Source: Acestrorhynchus altus (Eukaryota > Chordata > Actinopteri > Characiformes > Acestrorhynchidae). From it: a stretch of 64,000 nucleotides of DNA. The notes beneath the pieces are model-generated. The model did not search any database. It saw nothing but the letters and a program-made list of their open reading frames with translations, and was not told where the DNA came from. The position numbers were made by a program, and so were the translations under genes. Location of the stretch: contig CM067507.1 in NCBI GenBank assembly GCA_034509495.1, positions 22,202,213-22,266,212 of the forward strand, written 5' to 3'. Of the stretch, positions 1-11,943 are shown piece by piece (within the stretch, counting starts at the first letter, position 1; every line of letters starts with the position of its first letter).

Positions 1-1054
1 TTGCATATATTCTATTTTTTATTAATCATTTTTATTAATCAATTAATCATTCATTGTTCCTGGTAACCTTTATTTTCCTTCTGAATAGCATTGCAAACGG
101 ACTATTATTCTGGGTGCACCTTGTTTTTGATTATGATTGCATATGTTATCTTCAGTTCCACGGTTCCAGACCTCTAGCCCACAGCTAGTATTAGGCATGG
201 TGCCTATAGTTTCATGTTTATCTGCTCCAGAGTGTCCTATTCTCTTGACTTCTCTACAGGGATTAGAAAAGCTGTAAGTATTTGCACATCTGTGTCAACA
301 ATGGGCATAAATTAAAGTAGCTGAATATGTTTATTAGTAGGGGTGTGTCCACAAACATTTGGACATACAGTATAGTGTATGCATGACAACTCATAAACAG
401 TTGCCCAACATGAGATGCCCAAACATCCTTTACTTTCCTGCTTTGATAATGAAAAATAAAAAAATGACTGCGTTCATTCACTGCTAAAGCACCTTTCATT
501 ACTTCAAAGTAAAGGAGTAGTTTTTGTAATAACAGGCAGTTCAATAAATAATTAGCAGCAAACAAAGTGTTTTTTGTGAGAATTTAGTTTTAGCATACAC
601 AGGTTTAGTAGTAATTTAGCAGTGAGAATCATTTATGGCTTTTCCCAGTTCAATTTAATTGAAGGAACTAACTTAACTAGCATGAATTCAGGTTTAACAT
701 GCAGTAATTGAATTCTCAAATGTTCAAATTCATTATTTATTATGTAATAATTATTTAACTTTTAAATGTAATAGTTACAAATGAATATGCTAGGTTTTAT
801 GCATAGATTTGGACAGTTTATGCACACTATATTAGACCCCAACTTGGAGAACCACTGTATACAAATTTTTGCAAAAATATATTTCTGTGGATATAAAAAC
901 TGACAGATCTGTCTTTATTAAACACGTGTTCTTATTATTTCCACAATTTTCCATAAAAATAAAGTACATATAGTCAATAATACTATAATAGTGATTTACA
1001 AATGTGCCAAATACCTTACCCATTCACACTTCCCTTAATTTGAAACAAATATAC
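1..1054. other. AT-rich intergenic DNA, no gene
   Basis: No open frame here has coding character. Around 338-375 a short stretch (GTCCACAAACATTTGGACAT) resembles ends of transposon-derived repeats common in fish; this is recollection, not a search result. Confidence 0.5.
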
Positions 1055-1064
1055 TATAATAATA

Positions 1065-1110
<46 letters not shown>

Positions 1111-1111
1111 T
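1055..1111. repeat. (AAT)n microsatellite
   Basis: A nearly perfect run of AAT units interrupted once by ATAT near its left end. Confidence 0.95.
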
Positions 1112-1176
1112 GAAGACATGATTCATGAGTCTAGATGTCCATTTCCTTTTTATTTTAAATGTAATATTGACAGTTT

Positions 1177-1194
1177 GGGGGGGGGGGGGGGGGG
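1177..1194. repeat. poly-G run, 18 G
   Basis: Uninterrupted run of 18 G on the plus strand. It is the longest G homopolymer seen in the window; its exact length is likely to be unreliable in any assembly. Confidence 0.9.
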
Positions 1195-2150
1195 TTATTC
1201 CTTATACATTGAGCAGAGCTGAGATTGTGTGTAAAAGTATTAAGATAAGGTTCTCCAGGTGTATTCCCTATAGTGGAGTGCTGAGTTAGGCCATGTAGTG
1301 GGAGGGCTGGCATCATTTGAGTGCAACTGGAGAGCAGCTCACAGGGGGTTGACAGTGTGCAGCCATCAGTAGTCCTAACACATCCTTGTGTTCCAACTGC
1401 AATTTCCACCAGCGCAGTGACTGAGAGAGCAGTGAGAGGAGGGGAAAGAGAAATAGAAGACAGAGAAAGGCAGAGAATAACAGTAGTCACCTCAGTGGAG
1501 GAGGGTACTAATGGAAGAGTAGGAGCCTGTGCATGGCTCTGAAGATGAGGAATAAGGGAACCTCGTGCAGGAGTAATACAATAAGGCCTAGGTAATTGCA
1601 CCCAGGCCAAGACTGAATGACAAATTCCTCAGCCAAAAAATGAGATTCATTCTTTCATGCTCTCATACCTGTAAAACAATTCTCTCAATTCTGTTCAGGC
1701 AGAGCCAAATGGCAAGGAGAGGAATTTAATACAACCATGTAGGCTTCTGAAACTTTGACAAGTCATAAGAGAAGATGCAGATTGGGAATTATCAAGTTCG
1801 CTTTGTTCACTGAAACTAGGTCACTGTATAATAACTGATACATAGTTAAGTATATAAATAAATATAGTTTCATTAAAAATTCTTTATACACTTAAATAGC
1901 AGAGGGTGGTGAATATAAGCAGACTTCATCTTCTCTCTATCTTATGAGAGTCACAGAAGAATAACATGTAAATAAATGCAATAAAATATGTATGTAAGTT
2001 ATTTAGTTAGTTGAGATTTTCTCCATGTTGCAACATAATGAAAATGTGAAAGAACCTTTTGTAGCACCTTTATTTTAGTAGATCATAGAAGTCCAAAACA
2101 TTTTACCTGAAACACAATCCCGTAAACTTACACATTTTTTTTTTCTATGT
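1195..2150. other. Unassigned intergenic DNA
   Basis: Slightly GC-richer at 1200-1600, with an open frame on each strand, but both frames are low-complexity Ser/Pro/Thr-rich and show no domain. No gene supported. Confidence 0.5.
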
Positions 2151-2159
2151 TTCCATGCA

Positions 2160-2950
2160 GAATAAGAAAACATGCCATTTTTAGGCCTCATATCTCTGGG
2201 TCAGTGTAACCTACAGACATGACACATGTCACGACTGGACAGACATGAGCAAATGCAGAGTATCCATATAAGGGTTTAATAAGGATAAGGCAAACAGTCC
2301 AGGTCAAAAACAGGCAGGTACAAACTAGGACAAACCAGAGACGGTGTGGTAACATAACTGACAAAATCACAGGGCTAGGCAAAAGGCAAGTAATAATAGG
2401 ACAAAGAAAAGTAATACACGGAAAGTCGATAAGGAAATAAAAAGCAGGATATGCTAAGGATTGCAATGGCAAAACTAGGTGCAGGGCAAAGCAGAGAACA
2501 GGCTTAAATATACTCATCCCTAGGTAAACATAATCAGTATTCCTGCTAGATAGAATGAGCTACAGTCACATGATCCATCAGGTGACAGACAGAGGGATCC
2601 TGGGTAATGGAGTCTGGAGAGTCAGAAGGATATATGACAACACACATATGCTCTTTTGGGATGTCCTACTGGTTTTGTTATAGTGGAAAATGAGAAGGTA
2701 TGGGATGTGTGCTTTCTTTCTTTTTTTTTGCCCACACAGTGTTCAAATTTCAGTTCTGAGAGGGGATACTATTCATACATTGACAAATAGCAAAAATAAT
2801 AATAAAAAAAAACACTGTCCCTTTTTTTGGAACACTTTCTTAATTTGAAGTTGCTTGTCAATTTCCAGCATGATTCCTGAGATGTCAAGTAAAAAAAAAA
2901 AAAAAAGGACATCAAATTACACAATCATCCCACAAAATTGACCTAGGGTT
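2160..2950. repeat. Dispersed repeat family A, copy 1, interrupted
   Basis: Parts at 2185-2225 and 2690-2950 match the copies at 32180-32760 and 56385-57005: a stretch like GGGTCAGTGTAACCTACAGACA, then CACACAGTGTTCAAATTTCAG, then CCCACAAAATTGACCTAGG. The middle is replaced by an inserted element (2226-2640). I do not recognise the family; no coding frame or tRNA-like head is visible. Confidence 0.6.
2226..2640. mobile_element. Non-autonomous repeat inserted in family A copy
   Basis: The segment begins near GTCACGACTGGACAGAC and ends near GGATATATGACAAC. It interrupts sequence continuous in the other two family A copies. It resembles a common fish repeat containing AAACAGTCCAGGTC and CAGGCAGGTA, but I cannot assign a superfamily. 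The boundaries are approximate and no coding capacity is visible. Confidence 0.4.
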
Positions 2951-4228
2951 CTAAAGTTTAAATATACATACAATAAATATATAAGATTTATGTGTCACCT
3001 GGGCTGTAGGACAGAGTGTCTAATCATAACTAATCTCTTTACTGATCATAACTGGTGAGTTTAGCTGACAATACACTAAAGCCTATATAGGCAGTCTCTA
3101 AGCCCCTTTTGAGCCAGACATGTTGCATTAAAAAGTCTTTTAGATGAGGTTGAAAGCCAACTAGAGAAATGGAGATGAAAAGATTAATGGGAAAATTCAC
3201 GGTTCTCCTCTCTTTGAAGTGTGTGTTAGAAACTCTCTAATGTGACGATTTTCTTTCATTGCAGCTGTAACAACACTGATAGCTAGTTTAAGTCTGTAAG
3301 TCTGAAATGTGTGACTGAACTATGATTCATAACACAGTGAGGTTGTTAGACTATTAGACGTTACTGTACGCTATTTTCTCATAACTCCGAGAATGTTTTC
3401 CTTCATAACTCAGAAGAGAGAAAGTTAGAAAAGAAAAGAAACTGTCTAACATTTAGTTTTTAGGTATTTTTTACAGTACAAGCATCTCTCCATGTCAAGC
3501 AAGCATTTGGGCATTACATGAGGAAAGCACATGTACTGGATTGAATTTGTCTTTGTGGAAGAAGAGAAATGTAGACTATAATAAACAGGAAACCAACATT
3601 ATATAATTAACACAACATAATCTACACTCTAAAAAAGGATTGTGTATTCATTCAATTCATTTCTGTTACAATTTATGAAACCAAAAGTGGTTCTTATATA
3701 GCATCATTCAGTGAACCATTTGAAGCATGATTATTTAACAGTGCTGCATGTTTTTTTTTTTATTATTCTGAATCCTGTGTATTCTCAATATTATTTTTGA
3801 GCAGAGTTGACTCTTTACTAGCGAAATAACCAGTTAAGTATTTATAACAGTGAATTCCTGATCATTTCATCTTGACATGTTAATTAATTAAATTTATGCT
3901 GGATATATTTCATTGGAATTCCCATTACTTGTATGCAAAATGCTCCTTTTCTAAGGAAGCACCCATATAATTTTAAGCACTTGCTAAAATTATACACTAT
4001 ACAATGTCTGTGTACACCCTGCAGAATGAATTTTAAGTTGCATTTAAGTTGAATTTTAAGTCTGTGTAGAGAAGTGCTACTGATTGAATAGGACTCTACA
4101 GCAGATAAAAATGAACATATTTGCACCCTGCCTAATGTCAGATGTGGGTTAGAGAGGTATAAAGTCCCCAGTATTGAGCTGTGAAGCAGTGGAACTGTGT
4201 TCTATGTATTTCTGTTGCTCGTTCTACA
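2951..4228. other. Intergenic DNA, nothing recognised
   Basis: AT-rich sequence with scattered short A and T runs; no coding frame or repeat family recognised. Confidence 0.5.
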
Positions 4229-4230
4229 AT

Positions 4231-4272
4231 ACTACTAATACTAATACTAATACTAATACTAATAGTAATACT
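4231..4272. repeat. (ACTAAT)n microsatellite
   Basis: Seven or so units of a hexamer ACTAAT with one variant (AGTAAT) at the right end, directly abutting a SINE-like element. Confidence 0.9.
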
Positions 4273-4274
4273 CT

Positions 4275-4440
4275 GGGCAGCCTGTGGCCAGGTGGTTAGG
4301 GACCAGCCTTGTGACTGGAAGGTTGCCGGTTCAATTACCTGAACTGTCAGGAAATGACTGCTCCCCAGGGGGCATGGATAGGGGTCACAGTCTCTTTGCA
4401 CGTTTGCATTTTACTTTGGGGAAAAGTTGGGGATGAGGTG
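4275..4440 (+). mobile_element. tRNA-derived SINE fragment
   Basis: Reads as a tRNA-like head on the plus strand: GGGCAGCCTGTGGCCAGGTGG, then a B-box-like GGTTCAATTAC at 4328-4338, followed by a unique body (CTGTCAGGAAATGACTGCTC). The hexamer repeat is at its 5' side, not its tail. It has diverged too far from tRNA to fold as one. Confidence 0.55.
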
Positions 4441-6214
4441 GGGTGGTGATTATCCAACACTCTGACTTCAATCCTGCGATGAAATCCTCACAGTCAAAGG
4501 AGAGGGGAGCTGACATAGGGATGGGATGGGGATGTTCTGTGATTTTATCTTAATATAAATGCCAGCATATATCCCAATTTTTCAATGTAATCAAAACTGT
4601 TCACAGACCAGATGGAAACATGCAGTTTCTTAGATGAATGCGTGGGATGCAACATTTAAAATACTGCCAAAGTACAAACAAGTACAAAACAAGATGAAAA
4701 ACTTTCAGAAGTCATAAAATCAATGAGATGTCCACTGCACATAAGTAATGTGCAGTCCACATCATTGTAAGCTTATGCGGAGCTATCTTGTAAAAAAACA
4801 CATCTTGGAGACAGAAGCCCATTTCAAATATTTCAATAGGGCCACATCACCCAACTCAACATTTACATGCTTTTTGATGTTGCACAGAGCACATATCAAT
4901 AAGATACACTGCAGCTTTGATCTCACTCTCAGACTTGTTCAAATACCTTTCAAAGCAGTGCATCTTCTCTACAGTTATTGTCTTACTCCAATGTAATTAT
5001 TTCTCCCAGTCATCATAAGATTGAAGCTCAACACCAAATTACAACGTGCATTGATCTTGGTGTCATGCTGTGAGCTTGATTCTAATTATCTATGGAGTCT
5101 ATGGAGAATGACATAAACCTCCCACCAACAACCTCTCTCACTAAAATGCTCTGCATTTCCCCCCTTTTCTCATGCATTGCCATTGTTTCACACAAAATAA
5201 TTTGTTGAAAACACCATGAACATGCTTCAAATATTGGTTCTATGAAGAACTATGGTAATGATAGAGATGTAAGTCTGGAGAACCTTTTTAATGGTCACGT
5301 CTCTGTAATTAACATGGTGTTTTATGGAAGGGATTCTTTTATGTAATTTTAAAAAGAAGGCTCCTTTACTTTTCAGAGATATGTAGAGGTATATGTAATG
5401 CCACAGTGCTTGAAGCTATGAGAACTTTATACCAGCAGTGTTTACTATCAAAATATTTCTCTGTTAAGATTTTCTCCACAGGAAATGATAAAGCTGAATG
5501 ATAGGTGTCTGGTGTTTGAGAGTTCTGTAATTACTACATAGAAATGCCAAACACTGGCCTCAAGCATGGAGCTCAGGATTCATTTGCTCTCACAACCTTG
5601 TTTGTTTCCAGCCTCCATATTGTCAGATATGTTACCATAGCAACGCATGTCTTGTGCATCCCTTTCTTAACAGGTTGCTTGGTCTCATCATAATTGTACC
5701 AAATCCAAAGTTTCTCTTCTATCACTAGCTTCATTAAGAGGTAAAATGTATACACAAAGCTCATCCTCTTTAATTAAGATTTGATATATTTATTTAGCTG
5801 TTTAATACTGTTTTTTTTCTGTTTCTAAAATAAACAAAATCTCAAAGGCAAAGAGCTCTGCATTTTCTGAGTGAATGTATAAACACAAAAATTGATGAAT
5901 GAATGATTCTGGGGGCACAAGCCAAGATTTTGCCTAGGGTCAGGGTTGGCTCTGTGAAGCAGACTTGTTTCTGACAGTGTCAAAGTTCTGACAATGAATT
6001 TTGTGCTAAAGAATCCCCAATTTTTTTTTCCTTATGACTCTTCACTGAAGGTCTTATTGGTACTGCTACAGTGCATAACCATTCCTGTCAATTTTTCCTG
6101 TACATCTTTTGAAGTCAAATAGAGGTTATGAGTTGCCTTTCTAGCAATCTGACAAGCAGTAATCATGTCAGCAACACTCACATGTGAACATGTTTTTCAA
6201 AGTATCCCTTGGGC
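4441..6214. other. Intergenic DNA, nothing recognised
   Basis: No coding frame with domain character. Open frames here are below 90 codons, begin at arbitrary ATGs and lack any splice or family support. Confidence 0.5.
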
Positions 6215-6560
6215 AAGTACTTTCACACCTACCTTGTTTGGTCTGTACTTTCGGAGCTGTCAGTTTGGTCTGAACCAAAATAGCAGATGTGAAAGTTGAT
6301 ATGGACCATAGTCTGGGCCAAAGGAACAGGATTTGGTCCTACCTAAAAAGAAGGTCTCATTCAATATCAACTAATCAAGTTTGTTTGCAGTGTGAAAACC
6401 CTTTTCGGGATGGTTCCAATTTTTTCGAACCACCTGCATTGGAAACACGCTGGCGCACACACCTCTGTAAACCTATCAGTGTTTGGTATAGACAGCCATA
6501 TCCCATGTAGGTGATGAAGACAGTGTGCTTGCTAAACTGCAGTATGAAACCAGACTTAAA
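6215..6560. mobile_element. Probable non-autonomous DNA transposon relic
   Basis: Starts near CTTTCACACCTACCTTGTTTGG, a terminus type I associate with short fish DNA transposons, and has internal GTGAAAGTTGATATGG and GTGTGAAAACC segments. The inverted terminus cannot be placed with certainty. Assignment rests on resemblance only. Confidence 0.35.
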
Positions 6561-7074
6561 TGAACCAAAAATATACAATGTAACAAAGGTATGAACCTTG
6601 CTTTGAGGTGTAAAAATTCCCAGATGCTACACTGTAACTATTGACACTATAAGCATTATCTCAAGTGTGTCTCTTCTTGTTTTAGATTAGGTATGTATTA
6701 TAGATGGTTTGTATGTGTAAGTCATTATCTGGACAGTAAGAATTTATTTGTTTGAGGGCACAATAGTGTAAAATAAATAAATTAAATCTTATTTTTCGGT
6801 AACTTTACACATTCTTCTTCTTACATTTTATACATTCCTCTTCTTCTTACATTTTACAATTAAACACCACTGCTCCACTAAAGATATTGCTAATGGAAAA
6901 AAATCAGAACAGACTTGATTAGTCTACCTTTGAAGTCGAGGAGGTATGATAAATCAAACCCTGAATGGCCTTGTTCTGAGAAGCACTCATTTTTGTTGGC
7001 CAGTCATTTTGACCAGTCCTTTTGGAAATTTCTGAAAAGTGCATAATATAATTTAGAATTAAGAATTTAGAATT
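6561..7074. other. Intergenic DNA, nothing recognised
   Basis: AT-rich; contains an imperfect tandem of CATTCTTCTTCTTACATTTTA near 6810-6850. No gene. Confidence 0.5.
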
Positions 7075-7180
7075 AATTTGAAAAGTCTTCAGACCCTCTC
7101 ATTTTTTCCCATCCCTTTCCAATCATTCTGTACACAATGACAAATCACAGAATTGTATGCTTTTGCTAATTTATTAAAAA
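7075..7180. mobile_element. Tc1-like terminal fragment
   Basis: GAAAAGTCTTCAGACCCTCTC, then CACAATGACAAATCA and GCTAATTTATTAAAA, occur in the order seen in the terminal repeat of the Tc1 family at 58911-59812 (TATTCACAGCACTTC, CACAATAACAAAG, ATTTATTAAAA). No transposase remains. Confidence 0.4.
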
Positions 7181-7342
7181 GTATGCATCTATATGCATGA
7201 TGAATATGTTCAAGATATACTTGCACATAAGTAACAAATGTAACTAGAATAGTCCAGGATGTATCCTGGACTATTCTAGTTACATTTGTTACTTATGTGC
7301 AAGTATATCTTGAACATATTCATCATGCATATAGATGCAGTA
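7181..7342. repeat. Perfect palindrome, 77-nt arms, 2-nt centre
   Basis: Bases 7184-7260 are the exact reverse complement of 7263-7339, separated only by GT. GTA stands directly outside each arm (7181-7183 and 7340-7342), which could be a 3-bp target duplication. The arms contain no tRNA or known transposon end that I recognise. It could be a fold-back element, a template-switch duplication or an assembly artefact. Confidence 0.97.
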
Positions 7343-8464
7343 CCAAATGGCCTTTGTACAACTGATCTATTCTTCATGCAGTTAAACAACACACCACTAA
7401 AACCTTCAAAAACTTGGAAGGAAAACACAACAATCAATAAGTAAATAAAAGTCATACAAAACAGCTTATACTTATGACAAATGCAAACAAAATATGAAGC
7501 TTGTATTCTGTCTTTATTTTGATAGTGTTTTATGTGTCAGACTTTAAAAGCTATCCTGCTGACTGTCACTCAGCACAGGCTACTACAGGGCCCACATGCC
7601 GATGGCCATTCATCTGACACAATCAGCAGCAAAAGCATAACGTTACAGATGGTGGGCGAAAAAGATGAGCCAAGATATAACTCAGAGCTCATTGCTTCAG
7701 TGTTAGGTGTGATGTCTCAGTTGCTCATAAAGTATTTTCTTTTAAGATATTCTCTGTCTCCTGAAGCTATGTGCATCTCAGATCAAAGACTGGGGTTACA
7801 ATGTCTGACAGCTGTTTTCTCTTATCAAATAGGTTGACATCCTGGCACTTTCCAAAGTTGAGGTGCATAGCACTGATAGGATTTCTGTGACTATGTTACT
7901 ATATCTGTACTAAAATATAAATAAATAAATCATCTTAAAACAATATTATTAAGTTGAAATTTAAGCTATGGCATCTGTGCAGTGTACCAATGACAGCCCA
8001 TAGTGCATCCTTGGAATCTAAAACAATGGCACAGCAAGAGGATGTGAAGGAATTGTCAGTGAAGCATTGGGAATGGCATGTAAAAGCCCATAATATACTA
8101 GTATAAAGGCACTTCAGCTGGTTAATGCAGACTCACATTACTTCAGAGAAATATACATGTGTATAACGTGTAAAGACTAAGAGGATGTGGTGTCATTGTA
8201 CATATTTGTCGGTGTGGAACAGTAACCTCTGTGGAAAAAAGTACACTTAAATTGTGCTAAAACAGTTATGTGCTTCTGTTATGTACTTATTTTGGAACCA
8301 CTAATTTGTACTAAACCACTACTAAAATATAATTTGAATATACAATGTTACACTTAATATATACTTATATATATTCTAATATTAATTTCACTACTCTTCT
8401 AATACAGTTTTAGTATATTAGTCTGAGCTGCCTGATTGAACAGTAAAAGACATTAAAAATGTAC
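7343..8464. other. Intergenic DNA, no gene
   Basis: The 101-codon open frame at 7532-7837 has no domain, splice or composition support. The stretch 8230-8440 (repeated AAGTACACTTAAATTGTGC-like words) may be a transposon relic but is not assignable. Confidence 0.45.
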
Positions 8465-8720
8465 TTGTCTTAGACTTGCTCAGCAATCTAAGGCACTACC
8501 ACTATGAAACCTGTTACTTGCCATCGGCAGCCAGGGTTTAGAGAGAGAATGAAATTGGCCTGTTCTCCTTCTCTAGGTGGGTAGATGGCACTTTCTACCC
8601 ACATCACATAGTCAGTGTGATGCTGGTTGGCACAGGGGTGTGTCAGCCATTGCATCAGAGCTGGGGACCCAATGACCCAATGTTCCTCCGTGGTGACAGT
8701 TAGAAAAAGAGGCTGATGTC
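8465..8720. mobile_element. Possible SINE
   Basis: GACTTGCTCAGCAATCTAAG followed by CACTACC and a weak B-box-like GCCAGGGTTTAGAG, then a GC-richer body with TGGGTAGATGGCACTTTCTA and CTGGGGACCCAATG. The layout resembles tRNA-derived fish SINEs. No A tail or target duplication is evident. Confidence 0.35.
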
Positions 8721-10490
8721 ATATATATATCGGAGCATCTGGAAAATGTCTGGAGCATTACATGTGATGGCGGAGTAATTGGCATGTCTAAATTTGTGAG
8801 TACTTAAATTACACTGGAAGTAACCAGTGCAGACATGGGAGGAACCTGTACCACCCTAGTAAAAGTTACACACTTTAATTTACAATATTTTAATTTCTAA
8901 TACTATATATTGTTACTCTCATACAAAACGGCAAAGGAATCTTCTATAGATGTAAAAAAAATCTATAGAATCTCTAAAGTAAAAATGATTTTAGTCCATG
9001 TTATTTTGGTGCAGGGGGTCCACAGGTGCCTGGAATTGTGAGAGGAGTTTTCAGCTGACGTCCCAGCTGGTCCCATAAATGGTAGGCTGTTTAAGGCAGA
9101 ACAAATAATATACACATTGTCATCAAATTTCCATCCTGCTTCTCTCAGTCCAATGATTTAGCATCCTCTCAAAGTCTGTCTACTGAGCAAACTGTCTTTG
9201 AATGTGTGGTGGAGGCATGTCTAGGAGTCAAAGATCCATCACCAAGAAGTACACTACCCAAAAGTATCCTCTAAGAGCCTGTATAAAGAGCATCAGCGGA
9301 AGTACATTTATGTCTTCAATACCCAGTGACTAATCAGATTACACTTGTAATCATTGACATATTTGACTGAGAAATAATTAAGTTTTGCAGCAATTCTATC
9401 TGGGTGCATTATTTTTGCCACTGAGTCTTTATGTTGCCCTAACTGAACATTTCATACTCACATTCATTAAAACACTGAAAAACATTGACAGTGTGATAGA
9501 CAAATGCTTCCAATAATCATCATATAAAGTATTCGTAAAGTAAGTTCAGAACTGAACCCAATTCTAAAACTAAAACATTGTGAGATTTCCTGCCATTATG
9601 ATTTTTCAAAGATAAATTATCATCCAGCAAGATTAATGTGTGTATTGCCATGGTTTATAATAGGCTTACAAGTGTGCACTCGACTGAGAGGAGTGATCAT
9701 CACTTTTCTAGGTCAGCGATTAAATCTAAGCCAAGCAATGAAGGGAAAAACAATCAAGTGTTTTAGACAAAAAATATAGAATCTTTGTATATATTTCCAA
9801 GTGACCAAGTGATGAGAGTAATCATAGCCAATGATACTGAAAAATGATAAGATGATGAGGGGTCACAGTGTGTCAAACATAATGATTTCCTGTGTCAATG
9901 CAAGTACGTAAATTCAAATAGAAAGTAAATCTATAATCTATAATCTGTCTTCTTTTGAAAATGCCACAGTAACTGACTGGCTCAAATAAGGAAGGGATCT
10001 AAGGGGATCAAAAAATCTGAACATAGGTATTCTACTCTGATTTAGGCCTCTATAATATGTAGTGTCGTATGAAATTAATAATTCTGCTTGTCTCTTAACT
10101 CAAACTCCATCTGCTGAAGCAAGAACAAAATAAATTACCACATTGGTTACATATATAGAATAAAGTGGCATTTGCAGGCCTTGCAGTTCTATTGAAAGTA
10201 TGCTTGTGGCTTCCATCCATCTTTTAGATTTTGTTGTCTAATTGTCATTCCTTGAGAACATGGAGGCTCATTATCAAACCCTAAGGCCGCAAAAAAGTTG
10301 AAAGGAATGGGTCACTTCATTTGCATAATTCTTACTCTAATGGTTTTTCCATTAGGATAAAAACTATCATCTGCATAGTAAAATGGATTTAGTTTGAAAC
10401 TATTTTTTCTTGGTAAGAAATGCTAAAAAAACTGAATAATGATGAATAAATAAAACCACACTATACTGAGGAATTTAATGTCTGAGTGAG
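8721..10490. other. Intergenic DNA, nothing recognised
   Basis: No coding frame. A 10-bp stem (TTCTATAGAT / ATCTATAGAA) occurs at about 8941-8971. The block 9000-9300 is slightly GC-richer and may be repeat-derived. Confidence 0.45.
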
Positions 10491-10492
10491 AA

Positions 10493-10575
10493 CTCTCTCT
10501 CTCTCTCTTTCTCTCTCTCGCTCTCTCTCTCTCTCACTCTGTCTCTCATCACACACACACATGCACGCATGCACG

Positions 10576-10620
<45 letters not shown>
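10493..10620. repeat. Compound (CT)n-(CA)n microsatellite
   Basis: A CT run with a few interruptions passes into CA with ATGCACGC variants and a long perfect CA tract. The Ser/Leu and Cys/Val 'proteins' read from it are artefacts of the repeat. Confidence 0.95.
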
Positions 10621-10623
<3 letters not shown>

Positions 10624-11086
10624 TCTAACATCTTGCTGATGGACAACTATTTTGTACCTATGAAATTGTCCAGATGTTCTCCATTACTTTTTGTTTTTGT
10701 CAGTGCATATTTAAATTTAAACCATTGTCTCCTCTAATAAAAAAGAGGATGAAAAAAATGTGTGTCTGTTGAATGTCTCTGTTATTCAGGGCAGGCGCCT
10801 CTAAGAGCTCCCCTGCTGTGTGTTTATCATACTGGACTCAGATGGGGCGTTTAACTAGCACATCTGTTTTGACAGAACACATCTCATAATTAGCATTTTG
10901 AATGTGTTGTACTTTGACATGAAACTAGACACATTTCCTATCTACTTATACTACTGAGTACTACAGTCAGGTTATATTTTTCAAAACTTGATGCACATAA
11001 TGCTCACTGCTGTATTTGTATGCAAAGATGTCTATGCAACACTTCTAACCTCAGCAAACACGCTGTTAAACACAATATATATAAAC

Positions 11087-11090
<4 letters not shown>
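10621..11090. other. Intergenic DNA, nothing recognised
   Basis: No coding frame or repeat family recognised. Confidence 0.45.

Positions 11091-11157
<67 letters not shown>
11091..11157. repeat. (TA)n microsatellite
   Basis: About 33 perfect TA units ending directly at the left end of a Tc1-like relic. Confidence 0.95.
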
Positions 11158-11161
<4 letters not shown>

Positions 11162-11163
<2 letters not shown>

Positions 11164-11926
11164 CAATTGTAGGTACCCCTCGGTTAATGAAAGAAAACCC
11201 ACAATGGTCACAGAAATAACTTGTATTTGAAAAAAGTAATACTAAATAAAAATGCTATGAAATCTTCAACCATGTTTCAACAGAATTATTAAGAAAATGA
11301 ACAGGCCTGGACAGAAATGATGGTACGCTTAACTTAATATTTTGTTGCACACACGTGAGGTAATCACTGCAATCAACCAATTCCTATAACTGTCAATGAT
11401 ACTTCTACACCTCTCTGCAGGTATTTGGGCCCACTCCTCATGAGCAAACTGCTCCAATTGTCTCAGGATTGAAGGATGCCTTTTCCAGAGGGCATGTTTC
11501 AGCTCCTTCCAAAGATGTTCAACAGGATTTAGGTCAGGGCTCATAGAAGGCCACTTCAGAATAGTCCAAAGTTTTCCTCTTAGCCATTCTTGGGTGTTTT
11601 TAGCTGTGTGTTTTGGGTCATTATCCTGTCGCATGACCTGCAACTGAGACCAAGTTGGCTGCAGTCCTATGGATCTTAAATTTCTGACTAATATTGCAAC
11701 TGCAGTCACAGGAACATCAAGCTGCTTGGAGATGGTCTTATAACCTTTACTTTTAACTTGCTTGTCTTTAATTTTCTTTCTAATCTCCTGAGACAACTCT
11801 CTCCTTTACTTCCTCTGGTCCATGTTGAGTGTGGTACACACCATGTCACCAAACAGCACAGTGACTACCTACACACAAACAAACACATGAACAAAATTGT
11901 TGGTACCCCTGAGTTAATGAAATGAC
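11162..11926 (-). mobile_element. Internally deleted Tc1-like transposon
   Basis: The left end reads ACAATTGTAGGTACCCCTCGG and continues with the usual leader (AATGGTCACAGAAATAACTTG, CAGGCCTGGACAGAAATGATGG). A minus-strand transposase relic lies inside. At the right end a second terminal copy (AAAATTGTTGGTACCCCTGAG, about 11893-11925) lies in the same orientation as the left end rather than inverted. The right boundary is therefore a rearrangement or a second fragment. A (TA)n array abuts the left end. Confidence 0.8.
11329..11823 (-). pseudogene. Tc1-like transposase, central part deleted
   Basis: The reading starts MDQRK at the ATG of 11823-11821 and then meets a TAA after five codons. After the stop it continues SQEIRKKIKDKQVKSKGYKT and SKQLDVPVTAVAILV, the paired-like DNA-binding helix-turn-helix. 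It then jumps at about 11655-11662 to the C-terminal catalytic half: RQDNDPKHTAKNTQEWL (second Asp) and SPDLNPVEHLWKELK (Glu). The first catalytic Asp region (the usual W-S-D-E block) is missing. With a premature stop and a lost catalytic residue, it cannot encode an active enzyme. The ends are kept and the centre lost, as in two other relics in this window. Confidence 0.85.
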
Positions 11927-11943
11927 TCTTCCTGTGTCTCCCG

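Noticed and set aside
1155..1610. A 151-codon open frame on the minus strand and a 73-codon frame opposite
   Set aside because: Low-complexity Ser/Thr/Leu/Pro composition, starts in a poly-G neighbourhood, no domain and no splice support.
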